Shown one piece after another: positions 63,126 to 64,000 of a DNA stretch of 64,000 bases. A program made the translations under genes and the position numbers. How positions within the stretch are numbered: the first letter of the stretch is position 1; every line of letters starts with the position of its first letter. Source of the DNA: Streptomyces sp. Edi2 (GTDB lineage Bacteria > Actinomycetota > Actinomycetes > Streptomycetales > Streptomycetaceae). Under the pieces are notes generated by a model. It was given only the letters and a program-made list of their open reading frames with translations, had not been told where the DNA came from and did not search any database. The stretch is from positions 62,001 through 126,000 of the forward strand of contig NZ_JBEJGX010000003.1 of the NCBI RefSeq assembly GCF_040253635.1, in the 5' to 3' direction.

Positions 63126-63887
63126 TCAGCTCAGCCGGGCGGTGGCGTACACCTCCATGGCGTCGCGCTGATACTCGGCCAGGCCCGGCGCGATCGCGTC
63201 GTAGGCCGCGCGCCACTGCTCGTTCTCCACACAGGAACGGCCGATCGCACGGAACTCCGTGGCGGAGACCGCCCAGAGCTCCTTCAACATCCGGTACTGC
63301 GCATCGACTTCGGCCTGCGCCGGACCCGCGTCGGCGGGTGTACCGGCGGCCATCACCTCGGCCATCCGGATCATCTGCGCCGTGCGCGCCCGGTGCCCGG
63401 CCTCGATCTCGGCCTGGCTCATCGTCGAAGTGCGCTGCTCGACCTTCTCGGCAAGCTCCGGGAAGTCACGCAGGTTCTCTCCGTATTGGGTGGGCTGCAC
63501 ACCCTCGAACAGGTTCTCCGGTCGGTTGATGCTGGTCATGGGCCTGCCGTCCTTCCTGGATCGCTCCAGTTCGGTGATGGTGCGGGAGACGGTGCCGGCC
63601 AGCGCGTCAAGCCGGTCGCGCTCGGCGAGCAGCCGACGGAGATGGCCGCGCAGCGCCTCCAGCTCGTCGACCTGCGCGGCCAGGACCCGGCCGATCTCGG
63701 GCAGCCCCAGGCCCAACGCCCGTAGGACGAGGATCTGTTGCAGCAGCAGTAGCTGGCGCTCCTCGTAATAGCGGTGACCGTTGGTCCCGATCCGGGCCGG
63801 CGGCAGCAGACCGATCTCGTCATAGTGCCGCAGCGTCCGGGCCGTCACTCCCGACATCCGGGCGACCTCCGCGATAGGCCAGGCCAT
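63126..63887 (-). CDS. MerR-family regulator, TipA-like with TipAS domain
   Basis: A 253-residue regulator. Residues 1-70 are the MerR HTH (PIAEVARMSGVTARTLRHYD, EIGLLPPARIGTNGHRYYEE) and 75-115 the dimerisation coiled coil (EALRGHLRRLLAERDRLDAL). From about 125 it has a TipAS-like domain: NLFEGVQPTQYGENLRDFPE, RTSTMSQAEIEAGHRARTAQ, and IAPGLAEYQRDAMEVYA. TipAS domains bind thiopeptides and other drugs; the Cys in GRSCVENEQW is the only candidate for covalent capture. ATG 63887 has GGAGGCGGAG upstream. A 19-bp-spacer promoter with a perfect dyad precedes it, so autoregulation is expected. Confidence 0.9.
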   Translation of the reverse strand: MAWPIAEVARMSGVTARTLRHYDEIGLLPPARIGTNGHRYYEERQLLLLQQILVLRALGLGLPEIGRVLAAQVDELEALRGHLRRLLAERDRLDALAGTVSRTITELERSRKDGRPMTSINRPENLFEGVQPTQYGENLRDFPELAEKVEQRTSTMSQAEIEAGHRARTAQMIRMAEVMAAGTPADAGPAQAEVDAQYRMLKELWAVSATEFRAIGRSCVENEQWRAAYDAIAPGLAEYQRDAMEVYATARLS

Positions 63888-63942
63888 CTCCGCCTCCCTC
63901 ACGAGTGCTTCACCGGGCCGGTCCCTCCGGCCCCTGGCCAAG

Positions 63943-63973
63943 ACGGTAGAAGCTGCCGCAGGGGCAGCTTCAA
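63943..63973 (-). promoter_or_regulatory. MerR-type promoter with operator in a 19-bp spacer
   Basis: On the minus strand, -35 TTGAAG (63968-63973) and -10 TACCGT (63943-63948) are exactly 19 bp apart. The spacer region is covered by a perfect dyad with 9-bp arms GAAGCTGCC/GGCAGCTTC and a 5-bp centre (63949-63971). This is the hallmark of MerR-activated promoters. Confidence 0.8.
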
Positions 63974-64000
63974 GCGCCGCGCGCTGGCTTGGGGTATGAG

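Overview
The window is very GC-rich, actinobacterial chromosomal DNA, most likely from Streptomyces or a close relative. Signs are the frequent GTG/TTG starts, GGAGG-type ribosome sites, large SpoIIE/GAF/HATPase phosphatases, STAS and WYL/AraC/HxlR/TetR/MerR regulators, and the Tat-exported glycoside hydrolase. No rRNA, tRNA, CRISPR array, replication origin or ribosomal gene was seen. The mix of one- and two-gene units, many regulators and many insertion sequences fits an accessory or chromosome-arm segment.

Region 1 (1-31 kb). It opens with the 3' end of a giant secreted protein built from about 19 Ig-like repeats of 95-99 residues, followed by an APC permease. Next come an FAD monooxygenase, two alpha/beta hydrolases and a WYL regulator. 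An Asp/Glu-racemase-family enzyme and a SAM methyltransferase follow. A 1000-residue SpoIIE-type phosphatase/kinase, an orphan solute-binding lipoprotein, a PdxI-like aldo/keto reductase, a STAS protein and a PPOX protein come next. The region ends with a divergent DUF1254/AraC pair, a SUKH protein, a GH35 beta-galactosidase, two unrecognised genes, and a frameshifted SDR gene divergent from an HxlR regulator.

Region 2 (31.3-47.4 kb) is an insertion-sequence island. It holds an IS110 remnant, a decayed ISL3 element, an IS110 copy with an odd C-terminus, an IS4 element with perfect target duplications, an IS3 element and a decayed IS5 transposase. Small cargo or host genes lie between them: LysE exporter, GNATs, SRAP peptidase, DUF4419, PPOX, VOC and ABM-type monooxygenase.

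Region 3 (47.4-64 kb) holds an MFS transporter, a double-S1 protein and a YhgE/Pip membrane protein coupled to an ABC ATPase with altered motifs. An NAD kinase, a winged-helix/membrane-protein operon with a large upstream dyad, a DUF4328 protein, a membrane SpoIIE phosphatase and a methyltransferase follow. The region ends with a TetX-like monooxygenase/GNAT operon divergent from a TetR regulator, and a TipA-like MerR gene with a textbook 19-bp-spacer MerR promoter.

Two themes run through the window. Regulators usually sit divergent from a one- or two-gene target, and several of these gaps contain clear dyads. Spacers repeatedly contain short tandem arrays (7, 8, 12, 16 and 22 bp units), which suggests an active slippage or duplication process. 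I found no single locus that proves a new system. The best leads are the degenerate ABC ATPase/YhgE pair, the 16-bp repeat array in front of a 55-residue ORF, and the heptamer arrays.
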